Shown: in pieces, positions 44,493 through 58,800 of the stretch
How the letters are laid out: every line of letters starts with the position of its first letter
Numbering within the stretch: the stretch's first letter is position 1
Assembly (NCBI GenBank): GCA_023313575.1
Contig: JAJTTP010000005.1
Span: forward strand, 496,001 to 560,000
DNA from: Eutypella sp. D-1
Taxonomy: Eukaryota; Ascomycota; Sordariomycetes; Xylariales; Diatrypaceae
Direction of reading: 5' to 3'
Length of the DNA stretch: 64,000 nt
The notes under the pieces: generated by a model
What the model saw: only the letters and a program-made list of their open reading frames with translations
Database searches by the model: none
Told to the model about the DNA's origin: nothing
Program-made: the position numbers and the translations under genes

Positions 44493-46844
44493 CTTTGTGG
44501 TTTATTGCGTTCCCCCGCTGTAACCGATCTGATAGAATGGGGAGGGTCAATGACACACGCTGGCGGCAGTCTCGTAAGATTCTGGCAGACGACTTAAAGG
44601 GGGGCCTTAACATCGACTCCGACCATAACACCATCAAGTAAGCATATGGCATCGATACACACCTCGGAAAAAACCCGAGACCTGCATGAATACACTGCAT
44701 AGTATTACTTCCTATCAGGAGATCGTGGCCTGGGCTATCTTATAAGCCATGACTTCAGTAGCTTCGTGAGCCAGCGAAATGCATGTAAGTCAGATTGACA
44801 TGGTCCAATAAGAAAATAGGTCTTACTGGGTCCTAGTGCGAGGATGGATCCGGACTCTACTGATCCCTACCTAGGAACGTAGGAGGTGGTGGATTACGTG
44901 TATCTAGATCACGATAAAAGGAACGAGCATACACTCACACCCATCCATCAGCACGGCCAGTAATATTGACAGCAGGATTACACGATCGCTCTGCCCATGT
45001 CGATGTAATCACAAAAGCGATCAGAGGATGGCGACAGTGGGTACGTTAAGGATAGTTCCTCAGCCCTGCCGATCTCGGTGTTTTCCGCATTTTCAGCTCA
45101 AGATTTATACAGATCCGCTGCACCAGGCAGATACTAAGTAGGCCAGACGGAACCGAAAAAGAGCGGAGCGCTGCGCACTTACCTAAAGCCCGCCCTGGCC
45201 AAATAGCGGTAGCCCTAGTAGCCTTATATAAGGTGCTTACTTTAAATGGACCTACTTGTTTGACTACATTGACAGAGTGGTACGTAATCTTCTATACATA
45301 GTATAATTCGTCAGTCCGTGCACGTGTATCTTTATAGGCGAGAATTGATAGAGTAAGCGATAATCTGATTCACGACGCTGTCGAATCGATAAGTGGCTCG
45401 GGGATTCATAGGAGTGTCTTGGTAAATAACGATATGTCTTACATGCATGATCACCCACCTACATCATCTGTGGTAAGATTGTAGCGACGGGCCACTTGGC
45501 TACTACAGCAATGTTGTGAAACATACCGTTGCGCCACATAGACATAAGAAGATCTGATCAGACCTTGAGGCACACCTCACGTTTGAATCTTAGAACTAGT
45601 TCCCACATTGAAGTGTTTATGGTGAATCAGACCTCGACGCAACTCGTTCGCTGTAGTCATTACTGGTATGTCTCATATATATGCATGCAAGAGATGGTTA
45701 TACAAGATCCTGCAATTCGGGCTTCGGAGTGAAACAAAAGCCGGACATCTTATTGTCCAAGCAGGACATGCAATCCTTATGTAGATATAAGACATTCTGG
45801 AACAGCCTTGGGAGGTGCATTGCCCCATCATCACGCTAATGGATTATGGAGACTATGCAACTTTAGGAGCGCTAATAACATTCCATCGCGTTATTCATAT
45901 GCTCCCGGTCACATGGGCTACGGATCTAGAACAAGAGACTTGAGCTACGAATAGCACTATGGTCGAAGACGAGATATCTATGGTGACAGACTAGAGACAT
46001 ATAGCAGGCGAAAGCAAGGTCGTTTCCGGAATTTTGAAGGTTAGGTGCATCCACAGGTGGCACTACATGTAAGCCCTATCCCCTGCCAAGCACTACTATA
46101 CATACCATATCAAGCAGCCACTGCGGGACTTGCCGACTCTGCACTTACCAGCCTTGGAAATAGGATGTGGTTGGATCATCTACCCCACATATCGAAATGG
46201 GGCCCCGGTGCCCCGGGGCAAGAGCGAGCAGATGCGTAAGCCCCTAGAACTACAGAAAGCGAGACTCCTAACCTATAAGCACGAATCGTCTTGCTCGGTT
46301 TCATATCCTACGTGGACTATCTAACTGCTGACTAGAGGAAGAGGTAAGAAAACTTGACGAGAGCGGGGAATGTAAGCCTGATGGATTAGATCCTTGACGC
46401 AGGTGAGGTGCGAAGGACTCACGTACTATGCACCACAAAGCATTCCCGTGGCATAAATACGTAAAACCCTAAATATAGATACTATTGGTGATTCTCTCAG
46501 TGACGAGAACGAAGGAAAAGGCATGGGTATCTGTGTCCAAGTGAGGGTATAAGCCGGGTGAGTAAAACGACTGCACAATATGGTAAGCGCCGTGCTTGTC
46601 GGACCTTCTATGGTGTAGGTTTAATGAAGATGTTACCCTGATATTACACGCTTATGTAGACGAACACGCAGGTCACACATTAGATGTGGAATCATACTTT
46701 GAGTGAGAACTCCCGGCCTTCGAAGATTGCTTTGAAGCCCATCGTTTGCAGATAATCGCAGATATCGAGCACCATCGTTACTTCGGTAGGTCACTCATAT
46801 ATTCCTCACCAAAATTCAGAGAATGCTCACCATTTCATAGCAAG
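44493..46844. other. Divergent region between aldo/keto reductase and NRPS
   Basis: This is 2.35 kb with no intact gene. Short frames (45529-45732, 46045-46324) have no motif. It must hold the promoters of both divergent genes. I could not find an obvious repeated CGG-type binding site for a cluster-specific Zn2Cys6 regulator. No regulator gene is present in the window. Confidence 0.45.
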
Positions 46845-49800
46845 ATGTCTTTGTTAAGCTCATCGGCAGATGACTGCATTGCGCAGATCAAGTCGTGGAA
46901 TCAAGCTCCTCTGGAACCAGTCTGGCGCTGTGTACACAGTCTGATTACTGAACAGGCGAACAAGACACCAGATGCGCTCGCCGTTGATGCTTGGGATGGT
47001 CAGTTGAATTATCGCGAGCTTGGGGTCCTTTCAGATCGACTTGCCTCTCATCTAAGGGGGAAAGGTGTGAGAAAGGAAGTCAAGGTTCCCATTTGCTTTG
47101 AGAAGTCCTTATGGGCCGTAGTGAGCATTCTGGCTATCTTGAAGGCGGGTGGCGCGTTCGTTCCCCTGGATCCTGCATATCCGGTCGACAGGTTGCGACT
47201 TATTGTGAGGGCTACGGGGGCCCCTATACTATTGGCATCGGCAAACAACATCTCTCTGCTAGCCCAAGATGTACCCGATATCGTAGAGGTCAGCGAGGAG
47301 GCCAGCATGGAATGGACTGAGGCCATCTCCAATTGCATGGTAGAGGTTGACCCAGACAATACGGCCTATGTTCTCTACACTAGCGGGAGTACAGGAACTC
47401 CAAAGGGGTAAGCCTCCACCCCTTCATGCGAAACACTCAGAACCGCCACCATATTATAATCGCATAATACTATCAAGCTGGATATAATGACTGATGGAAT
47501 TGTGGTAGATGTGTCGTGGAGCATTCTGCATACTCATCGAGCGCCCGTGCTCATTCCGAAGCAATGAATGTCGTTGCGAACCGGCGCGTCTTCCAATTCG
47601 CATCGTATGCTTTTGACGCAAGCATGTAAGAAACCCCTGAATATCTTTCCACTCATGCTATGTTTTTGCTGCGTGACACACTTCGCTTGTGTATTAGAGC
47701 TGACCTATTTACCACCTTAGGTGCGAAATCCTTACTGCACTGATTGTGGGGGCTTGTATATGTATTCCATCGGAAGAGGAAAGACTCAATGATCTTGCTG
47801 GGGCGATCAGTGCATACAAAGCAGACTGGATTTTTCTGACCCCGACTACAGCGAAGTTGCTAAATCCTGATGATGTTCCATGCCTTCGCACCCTCGTCAT
47901 TGGTGGTGAAGCCTCTCCACCACAACTTATCAAACTATGGTCCTCTGTGGAGAATCTCGAACTTCTGAATGGGTATGGTCCAACTGAGACAGTTGTTTTT
48001 GCAACATGCTATCGATTCAGCTCATCTTCTAAAGTCACTACTTTGGGCCGGGGAATCGGCACAAGGTGTTGGGTTGTAAACTTCGAAGAGGAGCGGCACT
48101 GTCGGATTGATGAGGTGGGAGAATTATTGATTGAATCACCCGCTATGGCAAGAGGATACCTCGACGACGATGAGAAGACCAAAAAAGCCTTCATAGACCC
48201 TCCCACGTGGTTAAAATCGATGGGAGTCGAATCGAGGCTTTATCGGACAGGGGACCTGGTGGCCTATGAGCACGACGGCGCCCTAGTCTATGTCGGAAGG
48301 GCTGACCACCAGGTTAAAGTACGAGGACAACGTATGGAGTTAGGCGAAGTCGAGCATGCAATTGCTTTGGATGACGCTATAGATTCCGTGGTTGCGATGC
48401 TCTTCAATCGCACCATACTAGTCGTTGTGAGCTTCCGGAGCCACACCGAGGAGAATGTTTTCCTGCAGCTGCGAATGGACCCCTCGGGTCAGTGGCGCGA
48501 AAAGATCCGAACAATTCAGCGACAATTATCTTCGAAATTGCCCCAGTACATGATCCCGACGATATGGCTTGTGTCCTCGAAACTTCCAACGAGCCTGCTT
48601 TCAGGGAAGCTGGATCGAAAACGCGTGGAGACCTGGGTCGCGTCCCTTAGTCCTAATGACATCCGTCTTGGTCAATTGCAGGATGAAGGTGATAATAGCG
48701 ATGGGTCCAATGAACCTGAGACCGAAGAAGAATCTATCCTACAGCAATGCTGTGTAGATACATTGAACCTGCATCCCAACCAGATTGAGCTCAGTCGCTC
48801 CTTTCTCGAACTGGGAGGTGACTCTATCACGGCTATGCAGTTAGTCGCAAAATGCAGGTCTCGCGGTATCGGGGTCACAGTCAAAGATACCTTGAAGTCC
48901 AGGTCCCTACGACAACTTGCTCGTAATGCGGTAACACAATGGAATTCCGCGTCTGAAACCCCGGAGGAAGAAGACGAGAGCATATACTACCAGCCTTTCG
49001 ATCTTGCGCCAATACAGCGATTCTTCTTTGAGAAATCACCCGAGGGCGAGAACCACTTCAATCAAAGCTTCTTACTGGAATTAAAGGACACCATCACCGT
49101 AGATGCGCTGAAAAATGCCATAGAGGCGGTGATGGAAAGGCATGTGATGTTGCGGGCGAGATTTACGAGGAACGAGGCAGGAGAGTGGTTGCAGCTCATA
49201 TCCCCTTCACACCAACCAAACTCTTATGTTCTGCAATTTTCCGAAGCTTTACCGGAGCATAAGCTCCTGGAAACAATTGCAGACACACAAGGTAGACTTG
49301 ACCTTCAGAGAGGTCCTTTGGTGGCCTTCGGCCTATGGTTTCTCGATGTGGGGACCAAAGTCCTCTTTGCCTCCTGCCACCATGCTATCATCGACCTAGT
49401 GAGCTGGAGGGTGGTTCTGGAGGAACTCGAGGAACACTTACAACATGGGAATATCTCTTCACCCAGGAGCATATCATTTCCCCGGTGGTTGAACCTCTCG
49501 AGAGAATATTTCGGCGATTTTGACTTAGCTAAGGCATTGCCGCATGAGGTCGGCGATCCACAACTAGGATTCTGGGGCGTGTCTCACCTAGAGAACAAGG
49601 TTGAAGATATTATCACGTCAAAATTCGTACTCGATATGGATGCGACTGCAGCATTGTTGAGTCCCGAAAGCCGATCGAGTCTAAACACTGAGCCGGTTGA
49701 CCTCCTCGTTGGCTGTCTCATCTCTAGCTTCTACGACACATTCCCGGAACGCCAGCCGCCTATCGTGTACAACGAGGGTCACGGGCGTGAGCCCTGGAAT

Positions 49801-52800
49801 CCATCTATTGATGTTTCGAGGACGGTAGGATGGTTTACTACCTTACTGCCTATCCAATCACAATGCGAAACTCTGGTAGATACGATCATCGATGTCAAAG
49901 ATCAGCGGCGCATTGTGGCATTAAATGGGCTTGCATACTTTGCATCGCGATATCTCTATCCGGAAGGGGCAGGGAAGTATGGTTCACATACCGAAAGCGA
50001 GATCATCTTCAACTATGAGGGCATCTTCCAGCAGTTCGAGCGTAGTGGCGGACTCTTTAAGCAATCGCCACTTTCAGCACCTCACCAACTCAGCGATAAT
50101 GGTTCCCTAAGTAACAGGATCACCCTATTTGAATGGACCGCCACCGTGAAGGAGGGGAGATTGCATGTTACTGTTGACTTCCACAGGCACATGCAACATC
50201 AAGCTCGTGTCCTGCAATGGGTCAAGGCGTATGAAGCCGTACTCATTCAGTTGCCAACGAAACTGATGCGACATGGTTCCTCAGTTACTAGAAGCGACAC
50301 CTTGCTGCAGCTGCCTAAGGCTGATTGGATCACGTTCAAGTCGCATCTCGGTCCGACCGTGGTCGATTGTTTAGAAGACCTCTACGACTGCATGCCCATG
50401 CAAGAAGGTATGCTGCTTAGCCAGAGTCGAGACGCACAACTCTATATGGTAGATGTCACCGCTATCATTGGTGCGCTCCCAGGCCTACACAGCGTCAACA
50501 TTGAACGACTTTACGACGCATGGGAAACTGTAGTGCAGCGCCATCCGGCCCTCAGAACATATTTTGCCGCAAGTCTCCCTGGCTGTGGGGCTTTCAGCCA
50601 AGTGGTTCTGCGGAAAAGCGTGAGCAAAATCCTTGGCGACAATGCATCCCCGTGCCAATTCGTGGCCCGTGAGCAAAGCGATGGCACTGTCTCCATACAT
50701 CTTCGCATTAGCCATGTTGCCGCGGATGCGGATTCCCTTGGACTCATATTGCGCGATCTCAGCCTAGCATACGACGGGCGCTTGACCAGCGAGGCACCTC
50801 GTTACAGCCAGTATATCGCCTGGTGCATGGACCAAGACGACAATGGTGCCAGAGACTATTGGACGAAGTATACACAAGGCATGGTTCCTTCTCATATCCC
50901 GGCCATTGAGAGCACTGTGCAACCACCTTCTTATTTGAGATGCAATGTAGAGTTACATGACATTTCAAATGTTCGACAATTCTGCGCCTCTCAGAAGGTC
51001 ACGATATCGCACATCATCCATGCTGCATGGGCTTTGGTCCTACAGGCCTATCTTGCGCAAGATGAGGTTTGCTTTGGATACTTTGCCAGTGATCGAGATG
51101 TTGGGCAGCATGGGGCTAACGATAGCGTTGGCGTTTTCGTTAATGCTTTGATCTGCCGTGTTTGTCTCCACGGGGATATGAGTATATCAGAGCTTGTACA
51201 ATCAATCCGCGAGGATTGCATTGATGGCCTGACGAATCAGCGCGGATGCTCCCTCGCGAGAATCCAGCATGAACTTGGAGGAGAACAACTCTTCAATACT
51301 GGTGTCTCAGTCCAGAGAAACTGGGTCAGTGCCTGGGATAGCGAGCTGTGCTCAGCTAGTAGTGTGAATTGGGAGGAGACAAATGATTTCGGACTCGCGA
51401 TCAACGTCATAGAAGGCGAAGCCAGCTTGGAAGTAAGTCTCGGCTATGCCCAAGGAACGATTCCGGACACTCAAGTCCAGAGCATCGCTGCTGCCTTTGG
51501 GCAAGCCGTCATCAGCATCGCGCAAGGTAGCGCTGCTCGGAAGATATCTGAAGTCTCGCTCCTTTCCAAAGAGGACCAGAGCACGATTGATGGCTGGAAT
51601 GGACCCAGGTTATCGGCGATTGATTCATGCATCCACGAACTTTTCAGATCATCAGCCAACAAAGAGCCTAATGTGATTGCCATTGATTCCTGGGATGGTA
51701 TAATGACCTACGCAGAGTTGGATCACGCGTCCGATATCTTGGCATACCACCTCATATCCTGCCTTGGTTTGCAAGTTGGGGAGAGAGTTCCCTTCTGCTT
51801 TGAGAAATCACGTTGGGTGCTGGTGGCCATACTTGCGATCCTGAAGGCTGGGGGCGCTTTTGTGCCCTTGGAGCAATCACATCCAACCGATCGCATTCAA
51901 TGGATGGCCGCGGCTGTTAAGGCGCGGGTTGCGATTGTGTCCCCTCAGTACAAACAGAAAGTGGAGAGCGTGCAGACAGTTCTTCCATTAGACGAATCCA
52001 ACTTCGCCGAACTTGCTCAGGGAATCGACATAACCAAATTGCCTGCTATCACACCTGATGCTGTTGCTGCAATCCTTTTCACATCTGGCAGTTCCGGGAA
52101 CCCGAAAGGCTGCGTATGGCAGCATAAAGCTTGGTGCTCAAGTGGAACACGCCAATCGGATGGACTTCTCATAAGAGATACGAAGAGAATGCTACAGTTT
52201 GCAAGCTACTCGTTCGGTGCTTCGTTGATCGAAATGCTATCCCCTCTCCAGCTTGGGGCCACGATATGCATCATCTCGGATTATGACAAGATGAACAATG
52301 TCGAGAAGGCAATAACAGCGACTGGTGCTGATACTGCTGTGCTCCCACCGTCATTGCTCCGGTCGCTGAACTCCCTTAGCTCGATAAGGACGCTAATATG
52401 CGGAGGCGAGTCGCTCGACAGTTTTTCTATCGACCGTTTCTCGGACAAGATCCGTCTAATTGCCGGATATGGTTCTACGGAGGGTGCGGTCGTGACCTGC
52501 TCCAAGTTAATGTCAAAGGGTCTTAGTGCCAAGTGTATCGGAAGGCCCTTCAATGGAGGCTGCTGGATTGTGAACCCATCAAACTACCATCAATTGCTAC
52601 CAATTGGAGCAATTGGCGAACTTCTCATCGAAGGCCCGCATCTTGCTCGAGAGTACCTTGATCAACCAGAGAAAACCGCTGATGCGTTTATCGAAGATGC
52701 GGCCTGGATGCCTTCGGTCAAATACTACCGCACGGGAGACCTGGCGCGCTTTGACCCAGATACCGGCGATATATACTACGCGGGAAGAAAGGACAATATG

Positions 52801-55800
52801 GTCAAGATCAATGGTATGCGCGTCGAACTTGGCGAGGTTGAGGCGCATATGAAAATGTTTCTCCCACAATTTGAAGCGGTAGCTACAGAGCTAGTCGCAG
52901 CTGAGTCTTTACCCACAATGCTTATTTCCTTTATTGCTATGGGTGACGAGTTCGACGCTGCAGATCCTCTTGCTACAGAGGGAGACCACGCCCAATCCAT
53001 CTCTAATGCTACATGGGAGAGACTCACATCTCATATTGAAGGACTGGATGAGAAGCTCGCAGAGAAGCTGCCTCGACACATGATACCTGCAGCTTATATC
53101 CCCATGCGTTCTCTACCTCTCACAGCGTCTAGGAAGATTGATCGGGTTCAGCTCAGGTCAATCGGCCGTCGGATGAGGGTTGCTAGAACACGACTTCCGA
53201 CAGCACGTCGTGCGCGCAACCGTACGGGTTCTCTGACCGCTATGGAGCAGAAGCTCAAAGTCCTGTGGGAAGCCGTCCTTCCTGGGCAAGACATCGGCCC
53301 GGGAGATAACTTCTTCAGCCTCGGCGGGGATTCATTGCTTGCGATGCGACTAGTAAAGAGATGCTCGAGTCTGGGGAGAATCTCCGTGGCAGATGTGTTC
53401 AAGCACCCTACCCTATCCGCGATGGCCGCCACTATCAGCGAGTCATCGACTGCAACTGATGGACATGTCGTTAACATTGCACCATTCTCACTCATTCAGG
53501 AAAATGACAAATCTCCAGCGGCCTTGAGAGATGCTGCTGTTCAGTGTGGAGTTGATGTGCATGCAATCCAGGACTTATACCCGTGTACAGGTTTGCAGGT
53601 AGGAATGCTAGCATTATCTGCCAAACATGTTGGAAGTCATGTAGCGCATCTTGTAATTGATGTCCCAGCCAACTTTGACGAAATTCAATTCCGAGAAGCT
53701 GTTCGCAAGCTAGTCCGACGAAACCCCATTCTACGAACACGCTTCGTCAGCAGCCATCGTGTTATACAAGCCGTTGTGGACGAAGAGCCGATCCTTGAGA
53801 ATGCCGAGGGCATGAACGAATATTTGAAAGCGGCTAAAAGCAAGACCGTGGAGTTTGGCCAGCCTCTTAGTCGGTTCGTACTCACGAATGATCATGAACA
53901 CGACGCTACTCGTGTGCTAGTGTGGTCGATACACCACGCGCTCTATGACGGGTGGTCTATCCCGTTAATGATGCAAGATCTAAATGTGCTATATCGGCGG
54001 AGTCATGAGCCTCCTCTGCGCGCCCCATTTAATACATTCGTCGCACATTTGGAGTCTCATGACGAGAATAGCTCTCGGGACTTCTGGGATGGCTACCTCA
54101 ATAACGTCGAATGCGCTGTGTTCCCAGCTCTCCCATACCGAGGTTTCCAGCCAATGCCGTCGGGTTATTCTCAAGAAAGAGTTCATATTGACATGAATGC
54201 CATTCCAGGTGTGACGCTGTCGACTGTGATACGGACGGCTTGGGGGCTCACAAGCTGCGCCTACACCAGTACTGACGACGCTATCTTCGGCACAACACTT
54301 ACAGGGCGTGATACAGCATGTCCTCAAATTGACAACATAATTGGACCTACGATTGCCTCAGTGCCTATTAGGCTACAGCGAAACTCAAGCGGTACAGTCA
54401 TGGCGCTTCTTCAGCGTCTACAATCTGAATCTGCTGCAATGATACCCCATCAACACTACGGGCTTCAAAACATTTCTAAACTTGGCGAAACTGCCAGACA
54501 GGCCTGCGAGTTTACCAGTTTCCTTGTTATTCACCCGGCGGACGAGAAGGATACAGATGAAAGTTGCTTTAAACTTCGCATAGACGTCACCACGGACCTC
54601 GCTGTCTTCACTACCTACGCCTTTATTCTCCAATGCCACCTTGTGTCGGGAGGCTTCATTCGCACTTGCAACTATGATCCTCGTGTCATTTCCCCGGATA
54701 TGGCTGAGCGGGTCCTCGCACACTTCGATCACATGATCAAGGTTTTGACGCAGGATGGCGAGCGTAATGTTTCAGATATTGCACTGATCAGCCCCCTCGA
54801 CGAACATCTCATCAATCAATTACAGGGGCCTGAAATCGAAGCGACAGATGCATGCATACATAGCCTCATCCATGAACGAGTACGGCGGCACCCTCAAGAT
54901 ATCGCGGTCGATTCCTGGGATGGCAGTTTCACTTATGCTCAGCTTTGGGGACTTTCATCCAACCTTGCGAATCAATTGGTGAAGTTTGGCATTACTTCGG
55001 AGCATACAGTACTAGTCTGCGCCAGCAAGTCGAGATGGCAAATCGTGGCGGTGTTGGCCATTCTACTAGCCGGTGGTGCCTTTGTCCCCATAGATCCATC
55101 GCACCCGAAGGAGATGATTCAGAGAATCATTGATTCCGCCAAGGCAGATACTGCAGTCATCATGAGTGAACACCGCCACCTCTTCCCCACAACCCGGAAT
55201 GTTGTTGAAATATCCTATTCACGAGTGGATGAGAAGGATGATCTTATCCAAGTCGCGTATCCTGTCTCACCTCGAAGTGCGGCCTATGTGCTATATACGA
55301 GCGGATCTACGGGTGTTCCTAAAGGCTGCGTTGTAAGTATAACTTTCCAGAGTTTATGCGTCAAACAACAAGAACTTACTAGGCTGGGCCCAAATACCCA
55401 TGTGACAATTTCCGACCGAACCTCCACTTTTACTCCTTTTACCCCCCTTTCTTTTAGTCATGTCCCCTTGTTTTGGAAAAATAGTATAGTCACTGACTAT
55501 AATTGTGCATGCAGATCGAACATGCTGCCTTCTGTCACTCTGCCTTACGACAAGCTCAAGCAGTTGGATTGAACGGAACAACTCGCGTGCTTAATTTCGC
55601 ATCATTAAGCTTCGACGCTGCAATGGGTGAGATTCTTACAACACTGATCCTAGGAAAGACAGTCTGTGTTCTGTCAGAGGAAGAGCGCTTGAATGACTTG
55701 GTTTCTGCCATTACACGATTGAGGGCCGAGTGGGCATTTTTCACGCCTTCCCTTCTGTCCAGCATTCAACCAGACGATGTCCCCACTCTGAAAGTTATCT

Positions 55801-58800
55801 GTTGCGGCGGCGAAGCGATGGACGAGAAGCTCATTCCAATTTGGAAGAACCGTGTGAAATTTATCAATGGCTACGGTCCCACGGAATCCAGCGTTTTCTG
55901 CTGCTCAAACCTTGACCCTAGCACCGAATCACCTAAGAATATTGGTCGCTGCTTCAGCGGGCGGGGTTGGGTAACACGACCAAATAATATCAACTCTCTA
56001 GTCCCCATTGGGGCTGTAGGAGAGTTGATTATCGAGAGCCCTGCGCTTGCACGAGGCTACTTGAATGACGAAACCAACACCGCCAATGCTTTTATGAACT
56101 CCCCAAAGTGGATACCGAACGGAAGGCAGTGTGCTGGCCGCGTCTACCGGACCGGCGACCTTGTCTATCAGGAACCTGATGGCTCTTTCGTATGCATTGG
56201 CAGAATCGGTTCGCAGGTAAAGCTGAGAGGTCAGCGTTTCGAGATTACAGAGGTCGAACGCCAAATACGCCGGGTCCAAAACATCACTCAAGTAGCGGTT
56301 ATGATATACGGCTCTGGATCACACGCTCAGCTTATCGCTGTTATTTCCTTAAGTCACCTGTCAGATCACGCAGGTGCTCCTATTCAATTTCTCGATGGCA
56401 TAGCGGCTTCTAAAGCAATTGAGGTTGCCGACAACGTGCGAAGCCATTTGAGCCAGCGACTTCCTGCTTTCATGGTCCCGACTTGCATCCTGGCTGTGAA
56501 TCAAATTTCATTTACTGTCGGTGCGAAACTTGACAGAAGAAAGATTAGCGAATGGGTGCGGGCCCTTTCACCACATGAGCTTCGCTCTTACAACTCCCTG
56601 ATATCTCAAGATACCCTCTGCGAACCATCCGATGGTCTAGAGGTCGACATTCGGGCCATCTGGAGCTCTGTTCTCAACATCCCAGAAGACAGCATATCCA
56701 CAGCCGTTTCTTTCATGCACTTGGGAGGTGACTCGATCTCAGCTATGCAAGTTGTAGCGAGGTTACGCTCTGCTGGCATTGGATCCTCGAACGTGCAAGA
56801 TATCCTACAGTCAGGTGGCATAAGCGAACTTGCATTGAGTATCCAGGCCGGCGGCGATGAAATGCCTATGGATGCCAATGAGGACGATGATCCTGACAGC
56901 GCCTTTGACTTATCACCTGTACAACAGTGGTTCTTCTCGGCATCACCAAGTGGAACCGATCGTTTCAACCAGAGTACACTCTTACGTATTAGCAGACCCG
57001 TGATTGAGAGGGATATGTCAAATGCCGTAGCTGCGGTGTTGAAAAGACACTCCATGCTGAGGGCTAGGTTCCAACAGGGCGAGGATGGAGCCTGGAAGCA
57101 ACGAATTGTATTAACGGAGCAGGCTGGGGTCCCCTTTGAGGTGCACCACGTGAGCAGTCTCGATGAACTGATTTCCGTCATATCTTCAGCTGAAACCACC
57201 CTCAGCATCCGACATGGACCTGTCTTTAAGGCTCAACTGTTAATCATGAAGCAGCAACAATACATGTTTGTGACGGCCCACCATCTAGTGGTTGATCTTG
57301 TTTCTTGGCGTATCATACTACGAGACCTAGAGGAACATATCAATCACGGCAAGCTATCAGAAACACGACCCACGTCTTTCAAGACCTGGGCCAACAGCCA
57401 GAAGATTTCGGCAGGGGAATCTCAAATTCTAAAAAGTACCAACCATGCCGAGACGGAGGACTGTGGCGAATTCTGGGGGGTGAAGGAGACCGAGAACATC
57501 TTCGGTAATTGCGAAAAACACCACTTTCAGCTGTCGAAAGAGTTTACAGCCGTTCTCAATGCTCCCGATAACCCCTATCGCGCTGAACCGCAGGAGCTGA
57601 TGATGGCGGCCATTGTGCAGTCGTTCGTGCAGGTCTTCGAAGAACGGAGGCTACCACAATTGTACACTGAAGGGCACGGGCGTCTTTCTCAATCTGGACG
57701 AATAGACACTTACGAAACGGTCGGGTGGTTCACAAGGGTCAACTCTGTTATTCCCTACAAGAAGCCCGGCAACGTTTGGGAAACGCTTCGACTTGTGAAA
57801 GACGAACATCGGCTAAGTGCGGCCAAAAGGACCGACTACCTCCAGGACACCTCTTCAATGGCTGGCCAGAACAAAGCTATGGAAGTGATATTCAACTATA
57901 TGGGGAAGTTCCAGCAGATGGAGGGCAACTCTCTTTTCAGCAATGATCTATCGTCAGATCTGGAGGTAGCAAGTGGGCTTGAAGCGAAAACGGACGGGAT
58001 AAGCCCAAAGATGCGACGCTTCGCGCTATTTAGTATCAGCGCTGTGGTGAAAAACCACCAGCTTGGCTTCACCTTTGTCTTCCCTCGACAGGCTTCGCAC
58101 AGAGAGCGTATCCTGAAATGGGTTGAGCAATGCCAGCAGACGCTATCAGACATCCTCCTGGAGCTTCCTCGCCAACCCCCAACGTTAACGTTCTCAGATG
58201 TGCCACTTCTGGGTGTGGATCACGAGCAGTTTGAAAGGATTTTGTCCAAAAGGCTTCCCCAAGTCGGTTTTAGCGATTTCGCTAATATCGAGAATGCTTA
58301 TCCGTGCTCACCTCTCCAAAAGGGCATGCTGATAGCTCAATTGAAGGACGCCCAAAGCTATCTCGTCAACCTTTCATTCGAAGTTACCAACGTCAGCGGA
58401 GGGGATCCTGTCAATCTAAGCCGGCTCTCTTCCGCTTGGCAACAGGTGGTGGATCGCCACTCGATATTCAGGACCCTGATTATTGATGACATGTTGAAAG
58501 ACGGGGAGCCGTGTCAAGTCGTTCTTCGAGCAGCTGACATTTCCGTAAACATTGAGGAATACGATGTGCAAGAAGTCATTGATGAAAGTCTGGGCCGTGT
58601 TGACCTAAATCTAGATACAAGCAAGGCATCCTTACCACATAGGCTCGTGTTATACAAGGGTCCCAACGGCCGCACATATTTCAATCTCGAAATCAGCCAT
58701 GTTCTCTTCGACGCCTTTTCGGTCCCTATCATTCTGCAAGAGATCCGTCTAGCATACGAAAACCAGCTTTCTAAGATCCCAGGTCCGCGATACTCCGAAT

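Noticed and set aside
46845..55514. NRPS as two or three separate genes or a pseudogene
   Set aside because: Each break lies in a GT-AG intron inside an A-domain core motif, and joining keeps frame and motif; all modules are otherwise intact.
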